A DNA stretch of 64,000 bases from Chitinophaga sedimenti (GTDB lineage Bacteria; Bacteroidota; Bacteroidia; Chitinophagales; Chitinophagaceae), in the NCBI RefSeq assembly GCF_023156195.1, contig NZ_JAKUKA010000001.1:2046001-2110000 (forward strand), read 5' to 3'. A program made the position numbers and the translations under genes. Position 1 is the stretch's first letter. Each line of letters begins with the position of its first letter. Positions 1 to 10,900 of the stretch are shown piece after piece. A model generated the notes under the pieces. The model did no database searches. It was not told the DNA's origin and worked only from the letters and a program-made list of their open reading frames with translations.

Positions 1-291
1 CATCTTCATCATCTCCTGCCAGCGGGGATCGCTGTGCAGCGACAGCAAATCTTCATCCTTCTCCATGCTCTGCCAGTTATCATAACCATCTTCCAGCTCA
101 CGTTGCAGGAAATTAAACGCCAGCTGCGGTTTGCCGGCTAATGCGAAATAACAGGCAGTATTGTAAAGCGAGACTTCAAGCTGTCCGCCCTCCATTTTCG
201 AGAGCAGGGATTGCGCGGGATCGGCTTGTTGGGCAGTCGCGCCGGCGGTGAACAGTACAATGACGAGGATTAAAACGGGTGCTAACTTCAT
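1..291 (-). CDS. Exported TPR-like protein, C-terminus cut by window edge
   Basis: The ATG at 291 opens a signal peptide (MKLAPVLILVIVLFTAGATA) followed by 77 visible residues that run off the left edge. The visible part has the pattern YNTACYFALAGKPQLAF and then LLSLHSDPRWQEM. This resembles the helical repeat and closing 'DxDLxxLxxDPRW' motif seen at the end of tetratricopeptide arrays in Bacteroidota periplasmic proteins. No catalytic domain is visible because the rest lies outside the window; such repeats are often followed by a peptidase or hydrolase domain, but that is family knowledge and not seen here. It faces away from nothing obvious: the next gene (MFS) is also on the minus strand and ends 72 bp upstream. 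Family call moderate, export call good. Confidence 0.6.
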   Translation of the reverse strand, partial: MKLAPVLILVIVLFTAGATAQQADPAQSLLSKMEGGQLEVSLYNTACYFALAGKPQLAFNFLQRELEDGYDNWQSMEKDEDLLSLHSDPRWQEMMKM

Positions 292-363
292 GATAAAACG
301 ATTTCAATATAAAGACGCCGTTAGCACAAAAAAGTTGCAGGCGCTGCAAAATCTACCCCCGGG

Positions 364-1536
364 TTATATCGCGGCGGGTTTGGTCCCCGGGTAGATGGTG
401 AACACATTAATGATCGCGGCAGCAGACAACAACACCATCAGCGAGGTAGCCCAGGGCCAGCCGCCAAACTGGTAGGCCTGAATCGCCAGGAAGGAACCCA
501 GCGCGCCGCCGATGAAATAACTGGTCATATATACCGTATTAATGCGGCTGTTAGCCGTATGGTCCAGCGAATAGATGATCGCGATATTGGTTACCTGTGT
601 GGCCTGCGCGCCCACATCCAGCAGTATCACGGTTACCCATACCGCAGCGGCCATGCCCGGCGATACTTTCAGTATGATCATGCTGACTAACGTTAAACCG
701 GTAGAAAAAAGCAACGAACGATGTGGCGTGCCTTTATCCGCCAGCTTACCAAACACCGGTGCGATCAGCGCCCCCGCTGCGGCCAGCAAACCAAACAGCC
801 CTATCTGCGATGTAGAATAGTGAAATGGTGCGGCGCTTAAATAAAACGTCAGCGTTACCCAGAAAGCGCTGAGCGTCCCAAAAGCCAGCATACCGGTAAA
901 CGCCGTCCTCCGCAGCATTGGAAACCGGCGGAATTGCGCCACGGTGGATTTCAATAAGCCGATGTACGTGCCGTTAAAACGTTCCGTCGATGACGGGAAA
1001 TCCGCCTGCATCAGTAACGTCGTTACGAGCACCATAGCCGCCGAAAGCAGATACACGTACTGCCAGCCAAGCCAGTTGGTTATAAAGCCGCTGAATACCC
1101 GCGCCACAAGTATCCCTACCAGCAAACCGGTAAATATCTGCCCCACTATCTTTCCCCGGTTCTCTTTCACCAGGCTGGCCGCCATTGGCAATATCACCTG
1201 GGCCACTACCGAGAACACCCCGATGAGCAAACTGCCCGCGAAAATCGTGTATAAATTGGGCGCAAATGCCATGAGGAGCAGGGAAGCAATGAGTCCGGCC
1301 TGCAGATACAACACCAGCCGTTTGCGCTCTATCATATCTCCTACCGGTGTAAGAAAGAAAAGGCCGATGCCGTAACCAATCTGCGAGAGCACGGCGATAC
1401 TGCCCGCTTTTTCGGCCGTAATGCCAAAGTGACCGCCGATGGCGCCCAGGATAGGCTGACTGTAATACACGTTGGCCACCGCGATACCGGAGGTTGCCGC
1501 CATAATGAGTACCTGTGTGCGTGTGAGTGTTTTCAT
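364..1536 (-). CDS. MFS transporter, drug/sugar efflux type
   Basis: A 390-residue, 12-helix major facilitator permease of the inner membrane. The N-terminal half starts MKTLTRTQVLIMAATSGIA and carries the loop VGDMIERKR after helix 2, matching the conserved MFS loop 2-3 signature (GxLxDRxGRR type). A second charged loop (KLADKGTPHR) sits at the equivalent place after helix 8. An upstream in-frame TTG at 1566 is possible, but the ATG at 1536 starts directly before the first helix and is preferred. It most resembles predicted arabinose/drug efflux permeases (AraJ-like), so export of small molecules is a family-level guess and the substrate is unknown. The Crp/Fnr regulator 110 bp upstream on the same strand is a plausible controller. 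The frame is intact over its whole length. Confidence 0.85.
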   Translation of the reverse strand: MKTLTRTQVLIMAATSGIAVANVYYSQPILGAIGGHFGITAEKAGSIAVLSQIGYGIGLFFLTPVGDMIERKRLVLYLQAGLIASLLLMAFAPNLYTIFAGSLLIGVFSVVAQVILPMAASLVKENRGKIVGQIFTGLLVGILVARVFSGFITNWLGWQYVYLLSAAMVLVTTLLMQADFPSSTERFNGTYIGLLKSTVAQFRRFPMLRRTAFTGMLAFGTLSAFWVTLTFYLSAAPFHYSTSQIGLFGLLAAAGALIAPVFGKLADKGTPHRSLLFSTGLTLVSMIILKVSPGMAAAVWVTVILLDVGAQATQVTNIAIIYSLDHTANSRINTVYMTSYFIGGALGSFLAIQAYQFGGWPWATSLMVLLSAAAIINVFTIYPGTKPAAI

Positions 1537-1646
1537 TGTGCTGATATTTTCATTTTTACAACACAAAGTTGGCGCATAAAGCCCCTTCCTTCCAATGAAC
1601 TGGTTTAGGAAATCTTCTTGAACTGGATTAACTTGTCGGGGGCCTG

Positions 1647-2231
1647 TTAAGATTTCAGGCGTTTATGGCGGAGTTTAGACAAGTACTCGGTAGTCATGCC
1701 CAGGTACGAAGCCAGTGCATATTGCGGTACTTTAGCCGCCACGTCGGGATAACGCTCCAGGAACATCTCATAACGCTGTTCCGCGGTTTTGGTGAGGTTG
1801 GTAATAACACGGCGCGCCATATGGGCCGCCGTCGTTTCCGCCAGGATGCGGAAATAGGTTTCATAAGCGTGACATTGCTGTTTTAAACGTTGCTCTGTCT
1901 CGTAGTCAATTTGCAGTACGATACTGTCTTCCAGCGCCATAATAAACATGGAAGCCGGTTGCTGGTAGATGTAACTATTGTAATCCGTAATCCACCAGTC
2001 ATCAATTGCGAACTGGATGGTATGCTCCTGCCCTTCATCCCCGATCACGTAAGCGCGCAGGCAGCCCTGTACCACATAAAAGCGGTGCTTAGGCACAAAT
2101 TCGGGCTGAACGATGAACTGGCGCTTCTTCACCCGTACCTGTCTGAAGGCCGTGAAAAATTCCGCCAGTTCAACTTCTGAAAAATGCGTCCGCCTGAGTA
2201 TATGTTGCTGCAATTGACCGGTGGTGCTCAT
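1647..2231 (-). CDS. Crp/Fnr family transcriptional regulator
   Basis: A 194-residue regulator. Residues ~25-120 form a cyclic-nucleotide-binding-like jelly roll (FVPKHRFYVVQGCLRAYVIG; then HTIQFAIDDWWITDY). The C-terminus holds a helix-turn-helix ending PQYALASYLGMTTEYLSKLR, typical of the short Bacteroidota Crp subfamily. No Fnr-type cysteine cluster is present, so oxygen sensing through an Fe-S cluster is unlikely. It precedes the MFS exporter on the same strand with 110 bp between them. This is the usual arrangement of a Crp-like protein with a transporter that it controls, although control here is inferred from position only. Its ATG lies 15 bp beyond the stop of the OmpA-type gene, so read-through from that operon is possible. 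Confidence 0.85.
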   Translation of the reverse strand: MSTTGQLQQHILRRTHFSEVELAEFFTAFRQVRVKKRQFIVQPEFVPKHRFYVVQGCLRAYVIGDEGQEHTIQFAIDDWWITDYNSYIYQQPASMFIMALEDSIVLQIDYETEQRLKQQCHAYETYFRILAETTAAHMARRVITNLTKTAEQRYEMFLERYPDVAAKVPQYALASYLGMTTEYLSKLRHKRLKS

Positions 2232-2246
2232 CGTACCGCCAATATA

Positions 2247-3979
2247 TTACATTTTTACGATTTTAAATTCCGTGCGGCGGTTCTGCTGATGCTCCTTATC
2301 GGTACACACCACCCCGTTTGTACAACGGTTCAGCAACTGCGTTTCGCCATACCCCTTCGCCGTCATACGTTCCGCGGCAATGCCTTTCTTCACAAGATAA
2401 GCGACTACCGATTCGGCACGCTGCTGCGAGAGCTTCAGGTTATACGCGTCATTGCCGCGACTGTCGGTATGTGTTCCCAACTCGATGTAAATCTCCGGAT
2501 GTGTTTCCATGAACGACACCAATTTATCCAATTCCGGCCGTGCGTCGTTTCTCACACTGGCTTTTGCATAATCGAAATAAATGTGCTGCAGCGGTATCGA
2601 AGCCCCGACAGCGAGCGTATGTTTTTCAAAGCCGGTCAGTTTTGCTGTCACCTTTTTTAAGGGCGGTGGCGGTGTTGGCGGAACCGGGCAGATAGGTGGT
2701 GGCGGTGGCGGCAGCTCCGGATACTCCACGGCGTATACATCGTCTTTGCCCGCCCCGCCTGGGCGGTTGGAGGACAAATAGGCGATCTCCCCCAGGGCCA
2801 CAGTGCGCAGGCAAAATCATCGCGGGAAGAATTAACAGGTACGCCCATATTTTGCGGCACCGCCGCGCCGGGCGACAACCTCATGATATCCAGTCCACCC
2901 AAACCTATATACCCATCACTTGAAAAATAAAAGACACCGGAGGCCATGGCGGGCGTACGCTCATTACCCGGTGTATTCACGGCATTTACCGCTTCCGGTG
3001 CAGACCATGATCCATCTTCCTTGCGGACGCATTTGTAAATATCCATGCCCCCTTTTCCGCCCGGCATGTCTGAGGAAAAATAAAGCGTTTTACCATCGAA
3101 GGTGATAAAAGGATCACCCACTGAATAAAGATCCGGCTTGTTGTAAGCAAACGCCTGCGGCTTCCCCCAGCGGCCGGCCGCATCTTTCTTGCTGCTGAAA
3201 ATCTCCAGCCGTATTGTGGTCATCCGTCCCGTCAACCGCGTGGATACATACGTACGCGCAAAAAACATTTCATCATCAAGCGAGAAACTGGCGGGACCAA
3301 CATGATACCGCGTATCTGCCTCCAAAGGAAATTCTTTTACTTTTTCCGCTGTATTCTGATATAGCAGGTGCATATAGTTGTTGCCTGTCCAGCCATCCTC
3401 CCGCGTATCGGGCCGCCTATCGCGACCAAAACGCAGCAAGCCTTTGCGGGCCGCCAATTCATCCCCTACACCGCGATCGGATGCCAGTACTACCTGCCCG
3501 TCATATATCACCGGCGCCCAGTCGGATGCGGACGTATTCAGTTCTTTCACATTGCTCACCCGGTGTGCAGAAGGCTGCGTTACCCAAGCTTGCGCCGTAT
3601 CACAACTGAGTATCCGGCTTTTTACATCCGCATTTCCCGCATACCTTTCGTATTGCTGCTTTGCTTCGGGGTACTTTGCATTGCGCCTTAATACATCGGC
3701 GTATTGCAACACCATGTCCGGCTTTGCCGCTTCTCCTTTGCTGGCAATGGCGTACCAGGCTTCGGCCTCCACATCATCAAGGTTCAGGCGGTAACAGTCG
3801 CCCAGCCTGCCTGCGGCATACCGTGTTGCCTTCTTCTTGTAGGCGCGTTCATATAAAACCGCTGCTTTCTTGTAATGGAAGCGGTTAAACTCCGTATCCG
3901 CTTCTCTTAATACATATTGTGCCTTTAAACCGGTAGCAAGTCCGATGAGGAGCACGCCGGTGACGATCAATTTCTTCAT
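2247..3979 (-). CDS. PorE-like TPR / beta-propeller / OmpA-domain protein (frameshift near 2795)
   Basis: An exported, peptidoglycan-anchoring protein of the gliding/T9SS type. Order of parts: signal peptide (MKKLIVTGVLLIGLATGLKA), TPR-like helices to about residue 130, and a PD40/WD40-like propeller with repeats such as LYFSSDMPGGKGGMDIYK and FYFSSDGYIGLGGLDIM. A proline-rich linker (PPPPPPICPVPPTPPPP) leads to a C-terminal OmpA domain (YFDYAKASVRNDARPELDKL, then NLKLSQQRAESVVAYL). The propeller is cut by a frameshift in a run of five G; six G would restore WGEIAYLSSNRPGG. It lies immediately downstream of a PorP/SprF gene and the giant adhesin. This gene order is characteristic of T9SS-linked surface protein operons, where PorE ties the secretion machine to the cell wall. 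Whether this is core PorE or an adhesin-specific paralogue cannot be told; the latter is more likely from context. Confidence 0.85.
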
Positions 3980-4946
3980 ACCTTAAAATAAACGTGGCGT
4001 TACCATCCGCACATCGCGGCTGTAACGTAAAACCGATGGATATCTCGTGTGTGCCGCCGGCATAGCCGTTCAGCGGGCCTACGGTAAAATCATAGGCGTA
4101 TCCTACGCGTAGTCCGGGCACCGGGAATATTTGCAGCGCGGCAACCGCGGCATTGCGGTAGTTCAGGTTCTTCTGCAAATAATCTTTCTGGTAGATTTTA
4201 ACGCCGCTGCGATACGAGCCGCCGATCCAGATCAATTCTTTATACATCAGGAAAGAAGTCAGATCGAGGCTGGTGGGGCCGCCCAGGTCATCTTTCAGTA
4301 AGAACGATGGCTTGAGTTGCAAATCTTCGTTCAGGGGAAGTAACCCGCCCGCGGTTAAATAATAGTGCAACTTATGCTGCGGAAGAAAACCATCCTTATC
4401 CATGTTGATATATTGCACCACGAGGTTATCGAACGACAAACCCGCATAAAAGCGATTACTGGAAAAGTACACACCTGCCCGTGCATCGGGTACGATCCGG
4501 TTCTCCCGCCCCATGGGCATCTGCTGTTCCGGATCGTTGGTCGTAAACTGCGAGCCGTCAATGCCAACCTGCATCAGGCCTGCGCTCAGGCCGAGGGCCA
4601 GACGCGAAGAACCATCTTCATTTAACCGTAAGCGATAAGCATAACTGCCATAAGCGGCCAGCGTACTTTGCGCACCGAGTTTGTCGGCCGACACCTGCAG
4701 CCCCAGTCCAACATTGCCCTCATTGGCCGCAGCATCGGCCGCCAGTGAAAAACTGCGGGGAGCGCCGGGAATGTCGGTCCACTGGCTGCGGTAAAAAGCA
4801 TGCACGTGCAATTGCTCCTTGTAACCGGCGTAGGCCGGATTAATATACAGCCCGTTAAACATGTACTGGCTGTACTGTACATCCTGCTGTGCGCGGGCGG
4901 CGAAGCCCATTACCAGCAACAATCCGGAGAAAAAAATCTTCTTCAT
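3885..4946 (-). CDS. PorP/SprF family type IX secretion membrane protein (3' end probably shifted)
   Basis: An outer-membrane protein of about 320 residues with a cleavable signal (MKKIFFSGLLLVMGFAARAQ). The family start signature follows: QDVQYSQYMFNGLYINPAYAGY. The rest is alternating beta-strands as in PorP/SprF proteins, which assist secretion or surface anchoring of a partner adhesin through T9SS. The frame as read continues through the start of the next gene to 3885, giving an atypical basic tail. Another frame ends at 3983 with RDVRMVTPRLF, matching the family's usual PR-F ending, so one spurious base (or two missing) near 4015 is likely and the true stop is probably 3983. It sits 1 bp after the adhesin stop and just before the PorE-like gene; all three are probably co-transcribed. 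Confidence 0.88.
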   Translation of the reverse strand: MKKIFFSGLLLVMGFAARAQQDVQYSQYMFNGLYINPAYAGYKEQLHVHAFYRSQWTDIPGAPRSFSLAADAAANEGNVGLGLQVSADKLGAQSTLAAYGSYAYRLRLNEDGSSRLALGLSAGLMQVGIDGSQFTTNDPEQQMPMGRENRIVPDARAGVYFSSNRFYAGLSFDNLVVQYINMDKDGFLPQHKLHYYLTAGGLLPLNEDLQLKPSFLLKDDLGGPTSLDLTSFLMYKELIWIGGSYRSGVKIYQKDYLQKNLNYRNAAVAALQIFPVPGLRVGYAYDFTVGPLNGYAGGTHEISIGFTLQPRCADGNATFILRYEEIDRHRRAPHRTCYRFKGTICIKRSGYGV

Positions 4947-4947
4947 A

Positions 4948-7900
4948 TTAATGTTTGAAAGCCCTGATCAATGTAATGTATCCTTTCACCACTTCCCATT
5001 CGCTGCCCGCAGTTTTGCGGATGCGCAGCACGTAATAGTAGGTCCCTTCATTGAGCCCGTCGCCGCGCCATGCGTTGTTGTAGCGGCGCTGGCGGAACAC
5101 CTCGTTGCCCCAGCGGTTCACGATCACGAGCTCATTATCTGCATACTGTTCGATGCCTTTGATCACCAGCATATCGTTTGCCCCATCGCCGTTCGGTGTA
5201 AACAGGTTGGGTACCGTTACATTGGTTGTACTTACCGATACCTTTACCGTGGCGGCATTTGTGTACACACCATAAGCATCTCTCACACGGTAGGAGAATA
5301 CCTCTTCTCCATTAAAACCAGCATTCGGTGTATAAACAATGGTACCGTCGGCATTCACTTTCACATTACCATGCTGCGGCGCGTCCACGATTTCGACCGA
5401 CTGGATATCAAAAGAAACCCCTCTGTCGTCATCATTATGCAGCAGGTTAACGATCACCGGCATGCCAGTACGGGTGCCTGTGCTATCGCTTACTGCAACC
5501 GGTGGCGGCGGTAAAATGGTGATCGTTGGCTCATCATTGGTTTCTGTCGTGCCGGAAATATCGGAGGAGCTGATGCCGCCTGGCCCGGTACCGAGTACCG
5601 TCGCTGTATTCGTTACCGATCCGGCGATGCGGTCGGCCAGTGTTACTGCGTAGATCGCAGTAGCCGTTACCGATGCGCCAGGTGCGAGACCTGTACCAAC
5701 GGGGATCACGCGGTCGGTGATGCCGAGTTTTGCGTCCGTGTACGATACGTTCGTCAGTGCGATTGCCCCGGTATTTTTAACTGTGAAGATGTAGGTTACC
5801 TGGCTGCCTTCCAGCGAAGCTGTTTTCACCATGGAGATGCCTGGCGCACCGGCAGTTACCGTTATAACAACGGTTGCTGTGGCGGTGCCGCCGTTGCCAT
5901 CGCTTACCGTTACCGTAAACTGGTCCGTGCCATGATAATCGGCATTCGGCGTATAAGTATACGTCCCATCTGTGTTCACTGTCACCGTACCATTAGTGGG
6001 ATCGCTGGATTTGGTAAAGGTCAGCGGGTCGCCATCGGCATCGGTAGCGGTAACCGTACCTGTTGCTGGTGCGTTCTGCCCTATATTGATATTACTGTTT
6101 GTCACTACCGGCGCGTCGTTCACGGAATTAACCGTAACCGTTACCGTAATCGTGGTGGAGCCTCCGTTACCGTCTGTGATCGTTACATTAAACTGGTCCG
6201 TTCCGTGATAGTTCGGATCCGGCGTATAAGTGTAAGTTCCATCGTTGTTCACGACTACAGTGCCATGCGCAGGATCGGTCGCTTTCGTGAATGTCAGCGG
6301 GTCGTTATCCGCGTCTGTTGCAGTGAGCGTTCCGTTTACGGGCGCATCTTCATTAGTAGTATTGGTTTGATTGGAAGCTACAGGTACATCGTTTACCGAA
6401 CTAACAGTAACCGTTACCGTAATCGTGGTGGTTCCACCGTTGCCGTCGCTCACTGTCACATTGAACTGATCTGTGCCATGATAGTCCGGATTGGGCGTAT
6501 ACGTGTAAGTACCATCACTATTCACGACTACAGTACCATGCGCTGGATCGGTCGCTTTTGTGAACGTCAGTAGATCGTTATCCGCGTCTGTTGCAGTAAG
6601 CGTACCATTTACAGGCGCATCCTCATTAGTAGTATTGGTTTGATTGGATGCTACCGGCACATCGTTTACGGAATTAACCGTAATCGTTATTGTAATTGTG
6701 ATCGTTCCTCCGTTACCGTCGGTAATAGTTACATTAAATTGATCCGTTCCGTGATAGTTCGGATCCGGTGTATAGGTATAAGTACCATCGCTGTTCACAA
6801 CTACCGAACCATGGGCAGGATCAGTAGCTTTCGTAAACGTCAGCGGATCGCTATCCGCATCTGTTGCTGTAATGGTACCATTTACAGGCGCATCCTCATT
6901 AGTAGTATTGATTTGATTGGAAGCTACCGGCACATCGTTTACTGAATTAACCGTAATTGTTATGGTAATAGTAACTGATCCTCCGTTACCATCAGTAATA
7001 GTTACATTAAACTGATCCGTTCCGTGATAGTTCGGATTGGGCGTGTAGGTGTAAGTGCCATCGCTGTTAACTACTACGGAGCCATTCGCGGGATCAGTAG
7101 CTTTTGTGAAAGTCAATGGATCGTTATCGGCGTCTGTTGCAGTGATCGTGCCGTTTACAGGCGCATCCTCGTTGGTCGTATTCGTTTGATCAGATGCCAA
7201 CGGCGCGTCGTTTACGGAGCTAACCGTAATTGTTACCGTGATGGTGGTTGATCCGCCGTTACCGTCAGTAATCGTTACATCAAACTGATCCGTTCCGTGG
7301 TAGTCCGGATTCGGCGTATAGATGTAAGTGCCGTCGCTGTTAACTACCACCGAACCATTAGTGGGATCAGTCGCTTTCGTAAATGTGAGCGGATCGTTAT
7401 CAACGTCTGTTGCTGTTATGGCACCGTTTACAGGCGTATCTTCACTAGTGGTATTGGTTTGATCAGATGCAACCGGCAAGTCGTTTACCGAATTTACCGT
7501 AATCGTCACTGTCAACGTAGTGCTACCGCCATTCCCATCGCTCACTGTCACGGTAAATTGGTCCGTACCATGATAATTGAGGTTCGGCGTATAGGTATAA
7601 TCACCATTGGCGTCCACTGTCACAGTGCCATTAGTTGGATCGGTGGCCTTCGTGAACGTCAGCGGATCGTTTTCCACGTCTGTCGCCGTCAGTGTGCCGC
7701 TTACAGGCGTATCCTCATTAGTAGTGTTTGTTTGATTCGATCCCGTAGGCACATCGTTTACCGACAGGATGGTAACGTTCACTGTTGCAGTAGCAGTACC
7801 ACCGTGGCCGTCGCTCACCGTTATGGTAAATTGGTCTGTGCCATGATAGTTTGATGCAGGTGTATAGGTATAAGTACCATCGCTGGCAACAGTCACGGAA

Positions 7901-10900
7901 CCATGTGCGGGATCGGTGGCTTTTGCGTAAGCCAGCACATCGCCATCCGGATCAGTAGCCGTTACCGCACCGCTTACGGGGGTATCTTCATTGGTTGATT
8001 GGGTATCACCAGTCGCTACCGGCGCATCGTTCTCGGCAGTAATATTCAGGCTGATATTACGGTTCGCCTGCAATGCCCCACCGCTGCCGGTGTTGCCATT
8101 GTCATTGATATTAACCGTTACTGTTACCGTAGCCGCAGGAATATCTGCCGCCAGGTAAGTCAGTTTGTTCGCTGCGAGGAACGCGTTAAGGTCCGCCAGC
8201 GATCCGGTTAAGGTGCGGGACAAAGCAGTACCACCTACAGTAACCCCATCACCGGAAACCGCGCTGAAAGCGCCTTCCGTGGCAGTAAATGTGGCGGTCA
8301 TGTTTCCTGTTCCGGCATCCTGGTCGGCGAAAGAAACACCGCTCATCGATACCGCTGTATTTTCATTTACGGCAATACTGGTCGGACCGGCTGCCGTCGG
8401 TGCATCATTCACCGCACTAACGGTGATGTTCATAGTAGCATCCGAGGCGGCGTAAGACGTACCATCGGAGGCCGTCCACCCGAAACTCGTGCTGCCGTTC
8501 CAGTTAGCCGTTGGTACAAAAGTAATATTTGCCAGATCTGCCGCTGCGACCACCTGTCCGGATGTAATCGCGACACTGCTCAGGTATAAAGTACCATTGG
8601 AAGGCAAACTGGTGATGCGAATCCTGTCCAGCGGCGTATTATCCACATCTGTATAATGACCGGTAAAATCAGTGGCGGCAAAGTTGAATGTCACATCTTC
8701 ATCCGTTGACACCGTATGATTGCTCACGGCCGGTATATTGTTCGCCACGGCCGAAACCGCAAAGGTGTAGGTAGATAAGCCCGCATCCGGATCGTCGCTC
8801 ACGATCGTTACGGTAGCGTTGTAGGTACCAAATACCGCAGGTGAGGTGAACCGCACCTGGAACGTGGTACTGGCGCCAGTGGCCAGCGAAGTGGCGGCAG
8901 GCTGGCTTGCAATCGAGAAGCCGGGGTCGCCGCTGATGGTCACTGCGCCGGTTAACGTCAGTGTGCCTTCGCCGATATTCGTGATGCTAAAGGTGTTAGT
9001 AGCCGAGGAGCTGCCGGTGATGATGCCGAATTGTGTACCATCCTGTGCGGCTACCGAGGTGCGGCCATCAGCAATGTTGTGCGTGTTGCCACTTACCGCG
9101 GTTTTTGGCGGAATCACAATAGCGATGGTCGCGGTAGCCGAGGGACCGTTCTCCGTTCCATCATTCATGGCGGCAGTAATGATCCTGCTGGTTTTATCGG
9201 GACTGGTACTGACGTTGTGATAACGGATCAATTTTAAAGCGTCTGCGTAGGCAGTCTGGCTTGCGATCCCGCTCAGCGTGATGGTACCGGTGTTATTACC
9301 TGCTGCAGATATGCCCGCCGGAAGTACACCCCTAATTTCAAGGTATTCGTAGCCTGCATTCAGGATATTGGTTAACGTGATCGTGGCCGAATGCATATTG
9401 GACCCGTCGGGATCTACCACGGTCAGGTCGGTATCCGCGATGCGCGTACCGGTGGGCGTAAGTCCCATCGTGTAAGTATCGCGGTAGTTGAGCGTGCCGC
9501 TGGCGCCTGAACTTTGGTCCGGGTCAAGGTTCACGACCGGACAGTTATTTAAACTGATCGTGCGCGTAAGCAGGTTATTATCATAATAACATTCGCGGTA
9601 CAGGGAACCCTGGTTCACCAGCGATGCCAGCGTAAAAGGCGTTCCGACCGTGTGCCCCACGCCACCTGTCACGAAGCTGCCATTATCATTGATGATCATG
9701 GTCAGGTCCACATTCAGGTTGCTCAGCGCACTCATATCAATATCAAAATTGAATGCTTTACAATCACCAATGCTCAATGCATCATTGAAAGCGTCCACGT
9801 ACAGCAATCGCGCCGTTGCGTCCACAGTAGGATTACCGGCATAAAAAGACACCGGCATGCCCCCGCTGCTGTTACCCGCGCCCGGGTTACAGATGCTCAC
9901 ATTGGCGCGCACCACGTTACACGATGTTTTGGTGAATGTTACGTTGCTGGCGCTAAAGGCGATATCCGGCCGCGCACCGTAATAGTCCGCCGATAGCAGG
10001 AACTGGTAATCGGTGCCCGCCAGGCCGGTTTTATTGGTAACCGTCAGCTGGCTTTTATCTGCCGATAACTGAAAGGATATATCGTAGGTATTGGGCCCTT
10101 TAAAACCCACGGTGTTCGTATGGTTCCGGGTGCTGGTATTATTCAACGGCACGCCTTTAAATGCGTAGTTATCGTCGCGCCGCGTGGCATCCGACAACCC
10201 TACCTGCTGATAAAAATACCCCGTGGCCGTACCTGCCGTTAAGTCGATATAGGCAAAACCCGCAAGACCATTTTCATTCTCCTCGCGATCTGTATTTACG
10301 GCATTACCCGTCTGATTGAAATAAATAAAATTAGTGCCGGAAGGGATCTTAAAAGTACGCGACACGCCGGCCGATCCGCTAAATCCCTTGGGAATGGCTG
10401 CCACTTCTGCATCAATGAACTCGGCGCTCATGCCCAGTCCTACCCGGCCATAAAACTCTACTACATAGGCATCGTCGAAATCGCGCGCATAATCCGCATC
10501 GCGCTTAATAATGAGATTGGAGCCGGACACATAGATTTCCGGATCGTAAATACCTACGGCGCCGGCAGCTACCCGTTTGGAGGCATAGTCGCCTGTAATA
10601 TAGGGTAAGGTAGTGAGCCTGCCCGCCAGTGCTACCGGTTTATCATTGATCACATAAGTACTCCTGCGATCGACAGAACCACCGTTTGCCACCGTCACAA
10701 AACCATCGGTCACGCCGAGGTCCAGGTCGAATACAAAACGAAGGTTGGAATACCCTTCTTCCGTACCACTGTTGGTAAACAGGTCGGCCGCACTGGAGTT
10801 CGTGCCTTTCCCGGAAATAGAGATCACTTTCGTACCTGCGGGAATGGGGATGGACAAATCCGTAGCAGTGGCCCCGGTGCCGTGCAACAGTGCACGTACC

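Noticed and set aside
3885..3982. C-terminal basic extension of the PorP/SprF protein
   Set aside because: It overlaps the start of the next gene and does not match the family ending, which is found in another frame (stop at 3983).
5846..8030. Regularly spaced repeats considered as a CRISPR array
   Set aside because: Units are ~276 bp, coding, contiguous and without unique spacers; no cas gene is present.
5932..8211. Series of plus-strand open frames across the adhesin repeats
   Set aside because: They repeat with the same 276-bp period as the minus-strand repeats, have low-complexity Arg/Ile/Cys-rich products and no starts or signals; they are mirror frames of the adhesin gene.
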